Assembly (NCBI GenBank): GCA_025618425.1
Contig: CM046848.1
Span: forward strand, 28,609,156 to 28,673,155
Source: Heliocidaris tuberculata
Lineage: Eukaryota; Echinodermata; Echinoidea; Camarodonta; Echinometridae
Reading direction: 5' to 3'
Length of the DNA stretch: 64,000 nucleotides
The notes beneath the pieces are model-generated. The model saw only the letters and a list, made by a program, of their open reading frames with translations, made no database searches and was not told the DNA's origin. Below, in pieces: positions 23,001-32,500 of the stretch. Numbering within the stretch: the first letter of the stretch is position 1; every line of letters begins with the position of its first letter. The translations under genes were made by a program, and so were the position numbers.

Positions 23001-25017
23001 ATACAAGATACGGAAATTACATTAAATATATCATACATAAGGGGGAAAAAATGAAAAGATTATGCATAAACTATCAAATATTATAATTTAAACATAATTA
23101 GATTCATATATAATGTGGTGAGTGCCATCAGTTCTAACAAACTTGAAAATTATCATGAAATGATAACATATTGACTCAATTTCTATAAATAAATCACCTA
23201 TAATAAAAACCACAATAAGATGTACTTAATGCAAAAATTGATGGAAGTATTTGCTGTTGATTCAGGTCTCTTGATGAATTTCAGCCTTGATTTCTGCTCA
23301 GTCCAAGTTGGCCCTAGTGCCGAGTTAGCCTGGATCCATCTTTGCTATATTGATTATGTTCCTTTTTATTCTTCAGGCCAGTGGTTTCCATGGTGTTGTG
23401 TTCTGTCCAAACATCATCAGTCTCTACAGTCATGAAGCAACAGCAGGTAAGCATTTCATTTGTGAAAGAATTCAAATAGAGCTTAAAGGTCATATAAAGT
23501 TTTGGTAAGCCCTCAAAAACTATTCATCAGATTTCTTCAATTTTTGTTGATAAATAGCAAGATACTAGCAATACTAAGACACTGAAGATTTCGCCTCCTA
23601 AAGTTTAATATTAAACAAATAAGAGGCAAAAACTAATTTATGTGCCGGGACAGGCACGTAAAATCCCCCAAAAGGCAGCATGTGCTATACACTGTACACA
23701 CACGTGTAAAACCAATGATGAGTAGCTACACACGCTGTCTCTATGCGAAGTCCCAAGATTGCTGTGCGGAGAGCCGTCGGGGTGGAAGGGTCCTAGCATA
23801 ATGGCAGTCATCAAGCATTCCTTACAGATATTTACACTGAAATTCACGAGAAATCATAGATGGAATACCAAATGATCTCTTTCAGACATCTTTTGATACA
23901 AGGAGAACAACATGAGACTATATTTAACATGTTTCTTTCCAATTTCCTTTTTGCTACCAATACTGTACATGAGCTTTCACAGACATGAGGTTGCCATTGA
24001 GCTACAAAATCTAAAATGCATGTACTATCTTTCTTCAGTTCTGGGAACTTCAATACTCAAAATGTTTAAGATGCTATTTGCTTTGATTAGTGTTCCTCTG
24101 TCAACTAAACACACATTGTTCAAAATTCTTCTTTATTTCTGGAAGGAGAAGTTTACTGGTCAGCACGGCAAAAATAGATAGTGCATGAATGAGAGAAAGA
24201 AACGGTCTGTTTAATCTTATTCACATGAAAAAAGGGTCTCCATTTACAAAATCATGCAGGAAAGCTGCAGACAACATTATATACGTTTAGTTAGGGCATA
24301 CATGTAGGCAATATTAACTTGTAAACTACTAAATTATCTTATTCCCATTGATAATACAGGGATCACCCAGTTTCTTTACGCAATGGGTTAAAAGCTTGTG
24401 GTAGAAGATGGTTGCAGTTTTATTCTTTTGTAAGAAGTGCATCTGAGAACATGATAATTGGTTGATATGAGAGTTGATATTTCTGATTTTCAGACACGAC
24501 CAATTACACCACCACTACCGAGAGGCAGATGAAGAGATGCGAGAAGAATCTCATCGCATTCCAGAATCTTCTAAAACAAATTCAGAGGGATGTTTCCTCT
24601 TCACCACTACCCACTGCCGCCCATGTAGAACCCACTCACATTGAAGTTGCACAGGCCTCAGGGTCCCACCATTATCAATCAGTACAGCACACCCCTACAG
24701 GTGTAGTGGATCAGTCCTCTACCACTTTTGACCAATCAGGTGATAGAACACTGACTGATAATCTGGATGGAAGCAGCTCCAACCGGTTTGTGGATGCCAA
24801 GCTAGTGAAGTTACCTTCCATGATCGATGCTCTGCAGTGGGCTGCATGTTGTAAAGACTCAAACCTGAGCTCCCCTAGTATACACGACCCCACCCCTTCT
24901 AACCATGCAATATCGGCCAATCACATTCAAGTATTAATAACGGGAAGCCTCCACTTGGTAGGAGGGGTCATAAGTATATTGGATCCCAAACTAGCATGTA
25001 AGGCAGATGCTGAATAA
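8815..25017 (+). CDS. FPGS: Folylpolyglutamate synthase, mitochondrial/cytosolic (12 exons)
   Basis: The spliced CDS joins 8815-9204, 12201-12332, 13548-13666, 15615-15807, 15991-16052, 16497-16599, 18842-18919, 20366-20528, 21662-21787, 22497-22723, 23377-23446 and 24494-25017. All junctions are GT-AG and all phases agree, giving 728 residues. The enzyme (EC 6.3.2.17) adds glutamates to folates so that cells and mitochondria retain them. Visible family signatures are the Mur-ligase-type P-loop [10 protein letters not shown] (residues 185-194), [18 protein letters not shown], the Mg/ATP region [44 protein letters not shown] split across exons, [11 protein letters not shown] in exon 10, and the closing [13 protein letters not shown]. 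The first ~80 residues are Arg/Ser rich with few acids, fitting a mitochondrial leader. An in-frame TAA lies 40-60 bases before the chosen ATG. The protein is about 140 residues longer than the human enzyme (~587), mainly from the leader and a Ser/Thr/His-rich insert in exon 12. Confidence 0.96.
9239..9388. mobile_element. Foldback element in FPGS intron 1
   Basis: About 150 bases with ends GGCCCTGTCTTATTAACAG and, inverted, GGTCCTGTCTTATTAAGAAC. Interior contains the GATTGATT/GATCGCAA words also seen in the element at 54916-55077, so the two are probably one family. Confidence 0.7.
10068..10246 (+). repeat. Dispersed repeat, copy 2
   Basis: Reverse complement of 1-183: both share the AACCCTTTCAGGACAGGAATT-like end, TTAAGGGCTAAATTGATCA and the GTTGAAAAAAATTGCCAATTTTG end. 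It lies in FPGS intron 1. The family is not recognised. Confidence 0.7.
10780..11060. repeat. A/T homopolymer-rich tract in FPGS intron 1
   Basis: Runs of A and T of 8-20 bases, with no coding potential. Confidence 0.7.
11570..11940 (+). repeat. Intronic dispersed repeat, copy A
   Basis: Starts GTACCAATCACCTGAAAAAA and ends TGATTGGTACCCTTTAAA, so the ends are short inverted repeats around GGTACCAATCAC. Matches 14268-14640 in the same orientation through most of its length, including GGAACCGAACTC and CTTGGCGAGCGCGTAC. Earlier, weaker relatives lie at about 8400-8600 and 11290-11560. Confidence 0.75.
12201..12332 (+). CDS. FPGS: FPGS exon 2
   Basis: Residues 131-174 ([12 protein letters not shown]...DYAARVGIS), the N-terminal helices typical of the family. 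Acceptor TCTATTTCAG, donor TCG|GTGAGC, phase 0. Confidence 0.92.
13548..13666 (+). CDS. FPGS: FPGS exon 3 (P-loop)
   Basis: Residues 175-213 plus two bases of Ser214. Carries the nucleotide-binding loop GTKGKGS (188-194). Acceptor TTTTCCTAG, donor TATAG|GTAATT. Confidence 0.95.
13743..13822. repeat. 21-bp perfect inverted repeat in FPGS intron 3
   Basis: ACTATTCATAAGGACCACTAT at 13743-13763 is exactly complemented at 13802-13822, leaving a 38-base loop. It may be the core of a small foldback element; the flanking GGGTAACCTCGTTAG is not clearly paired. Confidence 0.8.
14268..14640 (+). repeat. Intronic dispersed repeat, copy B
   Basis: Direct-orientation copy of 11570-11940, with the same GTATACCAATCAC start and GTGATTGGTACCCTTTAA end. 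It sits in FPGS intron 3. Confidence 0.75.
14961..15013. repeat. Short palindrome in FPGS intron 3
   Basis: ATGGGCCCCCAAATT is complemented by the AAATTT...GGGGGCCCAT segment some 30 bases on. Confidence 0.6.
15615..15807 (+). CDS. FPGS: FPGS exon 4
   Basis: Completes Ser214 and encodes 215-278, beginning [18 protein letters not shown], the folate-site loop of the family. Acceptor CATCAAACAG, donor GAGAAG|GTATTT, phase 0. Confidence 0.96.
15991..16052 (+). CDS. FPGS: FPGS exon 5
   Basis: Residues 279-298 ([20 protein letters not shown]) plus two bases of Arg299; this is the metal/ATP segment. Acceptor TTCTCTACAG, donor ATCAG|GTAAAT. Confidence 0.96.
16497..16599 (+). CDS. FPGS: FPGS exon 6
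   Basis: Residues 299-333, including [20 protein letters not shown] and KAGIIK, the signature found in FPGS and dihydrofolate synthases. Donor ATAAAG|GTTAGA, phase 0. Confidence 0.96.
16955..17001. repeat. (TA)n microsatellite
   Basis: About 23 uninterrupted TA units in FPGS intron 6; overlapping open frames on both strands are artefacts of it. Confidence 0.95.
17149..18321. mobile_element. Non-autonomous foldback element with internal satellite (AGCTCAT ends)
   Basis: The left end TAGCTCATCCGGCCCG and right end GGGTTATGAGCTA are inverted repeats. Just inside the left end is a hairpin (GCTCATCCGGCCC / GGGCCAGATGAGC, 17151-17180), then a GTCC/GTCGTCC minisatellite (17195-17250), then five tandem units of about 158-174 bases (CACAAAAATTGCTTCTTC... 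at 17403, 17561, 17719, 17893, 18050). No coding frame. Elements built this way, a short unique end followed by tandem cores, occur widely in marine invertebrates. Fills most of FPGS intron 6. Confidence 0.7.
18842..18919 (+). CDS. FPGS: FPGS exon 7
   Basis: Residues 334-359, beginning [20 protein letters not shown]. Acceptor TTTGTTTCCACAG, donor AAGGAG|GTAAAA, phase 0. Confidence 0.93.
19019..19531 (+). repeat. Dispersed repeat in FPGS intron 7, inverted partner of 23483-23966
   Basis: Reverse-complement similarity over about 480 bases: shared blocks include GGTAGCAAAAAGGAAATTGG, TGTTTAATATTAAACT, ACGGCTCCC and TAGTATTGCTAGTATCTT. No protein frame, class unknown. Confidence 0.75.
19872..20250 (-). 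repeat. Dispersed repeat with perfect hairpin (copy 2)
   Basis: Inverted copy of 3760-4135, in FPGS intron 7 just before exon 8. The 15-bp stem is kept. Confidence 0.75.
20366..20528 (+). CDS. FPGS: FPGS exon 8
   Basis: Residues 360-413 plus one base; includes [20 protein letters not shown] and [10 protein letters not shown]. Acceptor GATTCTTTTAG, donor GATG|GTGAGG. Confidence 0.93.
20868..21652 (+). repeat. 780-base polypyrimidine tract with higher-order repeats
   Basis: CT/CCT/TTC simple sequence organised in units of about 173-193 bases, marked by CTGAACCTCTTCTCTATCTC near 20962, 21135, 21328 and 21518. It abuts the acceptor of FPGS exon 9, so the entire tract is on the pyrimidine side of the 3' splice site. 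Open frames in it (195 and 152 codons of Leu/Ser) are repeat artefacts. Confidence 0.9.
21662..21787 (+). CDS. FPGS: FPGS exon 9
   Basis: Residues 414-455 ([20 protein letters not shown]...) plus one base. Acceptor AATACCAG, donor ACAG|GTAGAG. Less conserved than neighbours, but phase-consistent on both sides. Confidence 0.85.
22497..22723 (+). CDS. FPGS: FPGS exon 10
   Basis: Residues 456-531: [20 protein letters not shown] then [15 protein letters not shown], the C-terminal glutamate-ligase domain signature. Donor CTTGTG|GTGAGT, phase 0. Confidence 0.96.
22893..22985 (-). repeat. LINE-tail-like fragment, copy 1
   Basis: The TTTTATTAAAGAAAAATATCA...GCAGCCCAGGGGCTGAATTG...CAATATTTGTAAAAAG order is shared with 38653-38720. 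On the minus strand both end in an AATAAA-like string, as a retroposed 3' end would. Confidence 0.5.
23377..23446 (+). CDS. FPGS: FPGS exon 11
   Basis: Residues 532-554 ([20 protein letters not shown]...) plus one base. Acceptor TTATTCTTCAG, donor AGCAG|GTAAGC. Confidence 0.93.
23483..23966 (-). repeat. Dispersed repeat in FPGS intron 11
   Basis: Inverted partner of 19019-19531. The two copies are 4 kb apart in the same gene and could pair in the pre-mRNA. Confidence 0.75.
24494..25017 (+). CDS. FPGS: FPGS exon 12 (last coding exon)
   Basis: Completes residue 555 and runs to 728. Helical start ([20 protein letters not shown]), then a roughly 90-residue low-complexity insert rich in Ser, Thr, His and Gln, then the conserved end ([13 protein letters not shown]... 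and [13 protein letters not shown]) and a short tail to TAA. Confidence 0.93.
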
Positions 25018-26416
25018 TTCACTTAGAAGAGTGACATCATTTCTTTAGCTCATGAACATTTCTTTAGAAAGTATTGTCAACTTCTGTCCAAAGACGCTCT
25101 ATATAACGTACATGTATGGTGTGTATATGTGGTGCTTAATGTACTCTCGCATTACAAACTATCTTCCTCTTGTTGATCAGCATAGGTGAATGAATATTAG
25201 CTTCTTGAGGTAATCTACAAGGATATATAGACTCGAGCAATGCTTCTCAATAGGAATGACGGTGAATTTTCTCTGGTTTATTCTCATTTGGTCATGGGTG
25301 GTTGTTAATCCTGATTTGTAGCATATGAGATGAGGGTTTATTTTCATATCGCATGCATAAATTCCTCAGTAATGTTCAAATGGTTAACACTACATTTGAA
25401 TTGTGATGATATGGAGAGTTGGGAAGAGAGGGGAAAGAAGATAGATAGAGAGAGAGAGAGAGAGGGGGGGGGGGGGTGGGGGGAATAGAAATTGAAAGAG
25501 TTTAGAGAAAGAGAATGGGAAAGGAAGAGAGATTCAGTATATGTACAGATAAGGTGAGAGATAAAGAGAAATTACATATACTTCACAGTGATGTTATTAA
25601 GAGTTTTGACCAGCTGAGGTACAGGAGTCTTTCCATACCAAAACTATGACACAGCAGTTCCAGTAGACTATTATTACAGATGATAAATGGGCATTACTTA
25701 TCAATTATGTTTCAATTTTGATAATCAAATATTGAGAATATTCCTATTCCAAATTTATTGGTCATGCTCAAGATAATATCTACATTTTTCTTCTTTATAT
25801 CATCATTAGCTATACTCTACCTCAAATAACTCCATGGTTAGCATTTTTTACAAGGATCATTTTCTTTCCTATTACAGGCTATTCATTTCTAAACATGTAG
25901 TGAGGAATATTATTCAGGTATATTCAGTCCTTTATAAGAACTGAATTAACTGCAGATGTTTGAGATTATTATGACTTAGGAACTTATATCAGTCATTGAA
26001 ATAAATTATCTACAAAGCTTGTCATTCTTGAATTGTTTGACAAGGAGATGGCAGACACTCTGTTGCTTTCTTTTGTCAATTTTTTTTTCGTTCTCCATTT
26101 GTGAAGGCACATTGTCTTTATTCAGTCAGACCGCAGGTCGTATGCAAATGAGCAAAAAGGGCTGATTTTATTTCCAGTGCCTGAAATTGCACACTCTCCT
26201 TGTTGCCAGTGGGCTGTTTTGCATGGTCATATTCAAAGTTAATTAAATCAAGAAATATTAATGCTATGCTCATCAAATTTTCTGGAAAGATAGATGGATA
26301 GTTTATCAATGCAGACATACCCTGTTTCAGTTATAATTCAAAGAATAAGTAGTTGAAAATAAGTGATAAAATAGTGACACAAAATACTTTTCCTTGTAAG
26401 ATTTCAAGTCAATAAA
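25018..26416 (+). other. FPGS: FPGS 3' UTR (probable extent)
   Basis: AT-rich non-coding DNA with candidate AATAAA signals at 26000-26005 and 26411-26416, and another near 26915. A GA tract running into a G run lies at about 25445-25480. Which signal is used cannot be told from sequence. Confidence 0.4.
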
Positions 26417-26515
26417 AGACATATAAAAAGTATATGAGCCACTATTAAAATGCATATGTATGGAAGCGTTGAAGTTTCATCTTTTACATTATCATATTCA
26501 AAACATCCATACATT

Positions 26516-26834
26516 TATGACAGGGTCAGGATCCAGCAATATTCAACCCAAGTACATAATTTATCCTTCAAATTGTCAAGACCACAGAATCCTAGCACTG
26601 TGATTGGCTGGCGAGGCCACCCTGCAAGATTATGGCGCGATATTTGAAACCACATGCCACCTGTTGGGTGAACTCTTGACCTCTTGTGCAAACATGGTCC
26701 TGGCTGTGACAAATATGTTGATCTATTTTTAGGAAAGGGCTTGTGAAGTAACCAATCAGAGAGCTGGAATCAACTGTTTGAAGGATACAATGTGTACTTT
26801 GGTTACATTCTGCTGGATCCTGACCCTGTCATTA
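26516..26834. mobile_element. Foldback element, ATGACAGGGTCAGGATCC ends
   Basis: ATGACAGGGTCAGGATCCAG at the left end is complemented by CTGGATCCTGACCCTGTCAT at the right end: a 22-bp near-perfect terminal inverted repeat around about 275 bases. The flanks carry TT/TA. No coding frame. Confidence 0.85.
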
Positions 26835-27299
26835 AGTGTACATACATATTATTTCAATATTTGTAAAGTATAGATATTGCCCTTTACACTCATGTCAAAT
26901 TCAGCCTGGCTCATAATAAAACTATGTGAGTTTTTTACAGGTTTACTTTTCATTTCATTTCCATTTTTTGCTCATAAATTAACATTATTTTTCACCAATT
27001 TTTTCACATTTTTCATAGACAAATAGAGTATGTCATGAATCTCATATTCCTCCTCTTTTATTTGATGTATAAATCATGAGAATCAGTAAATGTTAACCAG
27101 TCCATTCAATCATTTGGAAATCAGATGTTCCCAGGGATTCCTGCTCATTATGTATTCAGAGACTGACCCAGTCAAGCAAAACTGGAAATAAAATAGAGCA
27201 CTTTTTGGGGACCTGCGGTTTGACTGTATTGGGTAGAAAAGTAGTTTTGGAACCAAGAGGTCCTGAGTACCAAACCTAAGTTGATGCGCTAGTATACTA

Positions 27300-27710
27300 A
27301 TAATACATAGTAGGGAGTGCGTTAGTGCGATCTGGCAACACAAAGGTTTTTATTGTGGTGTACTAACGCACGAGGCGTAGCCGAGTGTAGACACCACGAT
27401 AAAAACCTGCGTGTTGCTGGATCGCACTAACGCACGAACTCACAGCCATGTATAAATAGTTTTATAAAACGGGTCTACAATCTACAATCTACAATCTACA
27501 ATCTACTATCTTAGCGTGTAAAAACATGTAGCCAAATCGAGTCGTACCGTCTGCGCTACATGTTTACATGTTTACAGATCCGGTTTGATCCGGATTAGCT
27601 GTGCGTTAGTCCCCTCGGCGTGCGTTAGTACTTTTTTTTGCACGGTCACGTGGTGTTATTTGACCGATCAGGATGGCTACATTCTTGAACCCGTTTTATA
27701 ATGTAGTTTG
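27300..27710. repeat. Complex palindromic element with (CTACAAT)n core
   Basis: GTGCGTTAGTGCGATCTGGC pairs with the GGATCGCACTAACGCAC block 80-100 bases on, and TTTTTATTGTGGTGT with ACACCACGATAAAAA. A CTACAAT tandem (27474-27510) follows, then two more GTGCGTTAGT words, and TTTTATAAAACGGGT is echoed as ACCCGTTTTATAA at 27690. No coding frame. Confidence 0.7.
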
Positions 27711-27753
27711 ATATGGCATTAATTCTTTAATTACGAAATTCCTCTTAAGAGTA

Positions 27754-27930
27754 TAGTGGAAACTCAGTATAAAGAGGTCTGATATAACAATATTCCTGAT
27801 ATAACAAGGTAATATTTCGGTCCCAACTCTTTATATTCTATTGTTTTTTTAACCTGATATAACGAGATTCCTGCTATAACAAGGTAATTTTGATGGTCCC
27901 AAGGACCTCGTTATACTGAGTTTCCACTGT
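27754..27930. mobile_element. pogo/Tigger-like MITE, copy 1
   Basis: Terminal inverted repeats AGTGGAAACTCAGTATAA / TTATACTGAGTTTCCACT with internal GATATAACAAGGTAAT and CCTCGTTATA words. The CAGT-plus-CTCGTTATA layout is characteristic of pogo-group Tc1/mariner elements. Confidence 0.75.
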
Positions 27931-28207
27931 TGTGAGCTGTTATTTCACTGTAGGGTCATGAAATTAACACACAAATATTTCCCACTTTATCTAGAATGCG
28001 ATTTTGCGTGCATATGCCTATAATTTCAATCGGAACTAAAAAGTTTAGCATGTAATAGAATGACCATTAATCTACTTACTTTTCCCTGAAGATGGAAATT
28101 AATTGTTCTATTCGTTGTATGTTTGGCGTAGCAAGTTATTGGTGGATTTGAGCTAACTGGCTATGTATTTTGTTTGTCACTTATGATATGCCTATAAGTC
28201 TTGTTTG

Positions 28208-28385
28208 CAGTGGAAACTCGCTATAAAGAGCTCCGATGTAACGAGATTCCTGATATAACAAGGTAATTTTGCTGGTCCCAGGTCTTTGTATTCTTTTGTT
28301 TTTACACCCTGATATAAAGAGATTCCTGATATAACAAGGTAATTGTCATGATCCCAAGGTCCTCGTTATAGTGGGTTTCCACTGT
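28208..28385. mobile_element. pogo/Tigger-like MITE, copy 2
   Basis: Same family and orientation as 27754-27930: ends CAGTGGAAACTCGCTATAA and GTTATAGTGGGTTTCCACTG. Confidence 0.75.
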
Positions 28386-28438
28386 ATTACAAATGAAGTG
28401 CCTTCATTTCTAGGTTGTGGTTTATGATGAAAAGATAT

Positions 28439-28465
28439 AATATGAAAGATTATATCTTTCATATT
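28439..28465. repeat. 12-bp perfect hairpin
   Basis: AATATGAAAGAT, loop TAT, ATCTTTCATATT. No U-run or other sign of function. Confidence 0.6.
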
Positions 28466-28840
28466 AAAAGATGAAAAGAAGTTAGAGAACAAATATTATA
28501 ACTCACAAAGTGTCTATTTATGTTTGCTCCTACATGCCTGATGCTTCTTTAATTAATACTGTATGTGTGTGTTGATGTTGTCTAAGGTTCATCTCTAACA
28601 AATGAAATTACTTTTTTTCTGAGGATATGAGAGTGAAATTGAAATTCAACTTTGATTTACATTATTTCCATGATCCTACATTGTGATTTAATTAATATAT
28701 TATTTGATTGAATTATGAAGCATGTGAATACATTGTACATGTATGTACACTTTGATAAATACAGCCCGCATTTGGGCCCACATATAATCAGTTCAGGATC
28801 AAGTGTGGTTTCTTGTGAAGTGTTTCATTTATGCAATCTG

Positions 28841-29180
28841 GGGGGGGGGGGGGGGGGGGGTTGCAGGAAGTGGTTTGGGGTTAATCTTGAGTATTTCAGG
28901 TGTGAGATGTAAAAAACACTGGAAAGTCCAGTAGTATACATTGATACATATGACCCTACTAGGGTCCATACTACTGATAGTAGGCTCTTGGTGTACTATA
29001 CTATGAGATTGGAAAATGCAGTTAATATGCAGTATTAAGCAGAGAATTTTATGAAGAGCTTGTTTTCCACAACAGACAATTTTCTAACTTCTGCATTTTA
29101 AACAACTCTATTCTCATGAATAGTAGTGGGTTAATTGCACATAAATCTTAAAATATTGGGGGGGGGGGGGGGGGGACACA
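28841..29180. repeat. Two long G runs
   Basis: About 20 G at 28841-28860 and about 18 G at 29158-29175. Nothing genic between them. Confidence 0.9.
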
Positions 29181-29526
29181 GATATCGCATATTGTGTTAA
29201 AAAGAGAAACTTGCCTCCCATAGTTCTTTGTTTTCCAAGTGTGGTTTATAGAGATGCACAAGGAGAAAATGCCAACATTACCTATTAATGTAGTTTTCTG
29301 AGTTCATCTTTAAAAAATTTTGATTGCAGCACTTTGCAGGAACATATCCTTACAACCACAAAAAAAAAAAAGGTTATTAGCATATTTAATCTCGAGCTAT
29401 AACTTGAATGTAAAAATGATTGAAAATTTCATGTCAACCTCGCAGGCAACAGACAAAAAAAGAAGAAGAAAAAAAAATGAAACATACACATGGAATATCA
29501 ACAAAGATGTGTAGGTTTAAATGAAC

Positions 29527-29532
29527 TTTATT
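29527..29532 (-). terminator. Candidate polyA signal of the GPR107-like gene
   Basis: AATAAA on the minus strand. Another lies near 30045. Using it gives a 3' UTR of about 4 kb, which is long, so confidence is low. Confidence 0.35.
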
Positions 29533-32500
29533 AAATTATGTATCCGCAAAAAAAGTATATTTACATAATTCTGAATAATTATCAAAGCTCTGTCAATTAC
29601 CCAGTCATATATCATTCATGTATTTTCCTTTGTACCTTTAAATTGATGTAGGACTACCAATATTTAAACTAAACAATAAAATCACAAATAACGAGAGTGC
29701 ATTCTATAAATTTACTGGTATACATTATTCATGCAGACATCTCTTCAGAAAAAAAATGACAAAAGTTTGCATATGTCTGAGGAGACATAAATACAACAAG
29801 TATTCTACGGTAGAATTGAACCACAAAATTATAGTTTGGGTGAATTTCAAAACATTTGAAACAATTATTTAAAAAGAACAAACTCCTCTACCTATTGCAA
29901 GAAAATTACTACACTTGTAGGTGCACACTGGCGTTCTCCAAAACAAAGTCGTTATTAAAAGGAGAATGGTTCGAATTTTCTTAAAGTAATACTGGGCAGA
30001 CGAGCAGAGCTCGATAGCGAAAAAAATGACTGCATGCTATATACTTTATTCTTCATATAAGTTAATAAAAAAGTCAATATATGGCAAATCGAAAAATAAA
30101 GGAAGAATTACACTTGGCTCATAGCAAAATAATCCATCTCTTTGGCTATTCCAATGAAGATAACATTACTAACACAAGCAATTGATTTCCAAACAATGAC
30201 AAATACCCCAAAATGAGATAAACACGCAACCCAGAAATGAGGCAGAAATAATCGTAGCAGGGTGCTGCTAAAGCAATAGCACAGACTTCCATCTACTGTT
30301 TCCGTACACCACTAAAACCCAAATACCAATTACACAACTCATGTTTCTAGAAGAGGAAGTGGCTTTGCTGCCTTGATGGGGTAGGCACAATCTTAAGCGT
30401 TCGAAGGCCACCAGGAAAGTGGATTCATTAGCACCCTGCCAAAAGGAGCCTGCAATTCCAGCAAACCTTTGAATGGCAAGAATTATAAATACATACAAAG
30501 AATTAAATTACTCTCAAATATACAAGACATTTACTAATAATCATCATAATTATCTGTTGTGTAAAGCACATACATTACAAGATCATGTCACAAAATTCCC
30601 TTAATGCTTTGGAATCATTACATTGGCTGTACCCCCTTGCATTGCATTTTGCATTTTGAGGAAATAAATACTTTAAAATAGCCATTTTCAACACCTGGGA
30701 CAATAGAGAAAAAGCTGTAGTAAAATGCTTTGAGTAACGAATGATGGCGCAAGTGTAGCGCCCATCCAACAAATGCTGAGTGTACACAACAAATGACCTG
30801 TGAATGCCCAACGTATGCCTAGCGTACGGATCAGTACGTTGTCACATGCTCAAAATTTTGAACATGTCCAAAATTAGAGATCGACCCCAACGTACCCTAT
30901 GCGAACCCCTGCGATCAGCTAACGAATTCAGTGTATGTCAAACGAACAAATGGCAACTTATAATACGCAAACGTACACCCAGATTTCCAAAAACGTAGGG
31001 CACACGTTGGCTCGATATGCTAATATGTGACAGGGGCTTAAGCCCTAAATAACTATAAATATAACCAGATGGAAATTCATATTAAATGAACATTATTAAA
31101 TCATTTCCAACAGATTCCACATGCATAATAAATATAATATAAAGTAATACCCTCATGGCAAATGAACAAATACAATGTTACCTTCATGACCAATTCATAC
31201 TTTGTTTGGCACATACGTTAAATCCAATCTCAGTTGGTCAGAATAGCTGACCTTAAAGATAAAGTGGAGTTCTGGTCCGGAGATTGAATTGTGAAAGAAA
31301 CTGTCTCAAATCAATTGGGAGAGGTTGATTATATAGCACATAAGAATTGGTGTATGCTGCAAGGTTTTGGAATCACCAAAATGCTAAGAATTTGACTCAA
31401 TCCTGCTGAGAGTCACATGCACTGCACACAGAAATGTGTATATGGGACTACACACAAATGTTCGGCCCAAACATTTCAGCTGTTTCTTGTCATATTTTGA
31501 ATGTGAGGGCATTTGAAGAGCAATCCTTTTCAGGGGACATTTCTACTATGATAACCTTCCAAACGTACATATAAAGAATGAGAAAGCTCACAAATTATTT
31601 TTACCTTTCTATAAATGTAGCTTCTGTATATTACAAGCCTGATTGGATCTAAATACTGCATGATGATGTTACACAAAACCTTCCAATATTCCAATAATAG
31701 CTTAAATTCTACTCGGTGCAACTGGTATAGTTCATAGATATCCCACTGGACTAGTTTCCACAAGCAACTCCAATTAATGTCTAGAAAAAAGCTAGTTATT
31801 CAATGCAGTGTAGGCCTACTGTTATCACTGATGTTGAAATTATGCATGTGATATTAAGCAAAGGCAACTGTGCTTTGTTCTGTTATGAAATTATTGTGTA
31901 GAGACAATTATTGTCTGGTGAGAGCCACAAGGGCATTAATGTAGAGGGATAAGCATTAATGCCCTTTTGGTACTCAACAGGCAATGTGGAGTGTACAGTG
32001 TGAAGTGTTTTGAGGTTACATTCAGTAACAAATTCATTGAATTGCACTTTACAAAATCATTATATTTTAATCATCATTATGCTTTTGATTAACAGGAGGG
32101 GTGCGAGTCTAATCACTGCTCAGAGGTTGATAAATAAATAAAACCCCAAAAAAGTAACAAGTATAATTCATAGGTGCTACGGCATTCCATTCACATCTAT
32201 TCAATGCCCCTAAAGAACAACCCGACAAAATCTATACTATTATATGGCGTACTGTGAAATAAATGTAGAAAGTGCAGCATGCCAACAAGAATAGTTGAAA
32301 TTTAATTTGATACTTCATCTTTAATAGCCTAAGAATCAAATGTGCTGCTTATTGTTTAGCAATGAAAAATGGATTTGAGCAGAGAAGAGCAGAACAAGAT
32401 CTGAAAATGTACAGATGCAGAGCTTAAAACCAAAAATTGTGCCATTCATATCAATTTTTTTTTCCTTTCCACTTATGTTCCTCTTTGTACACCAGTGGTG

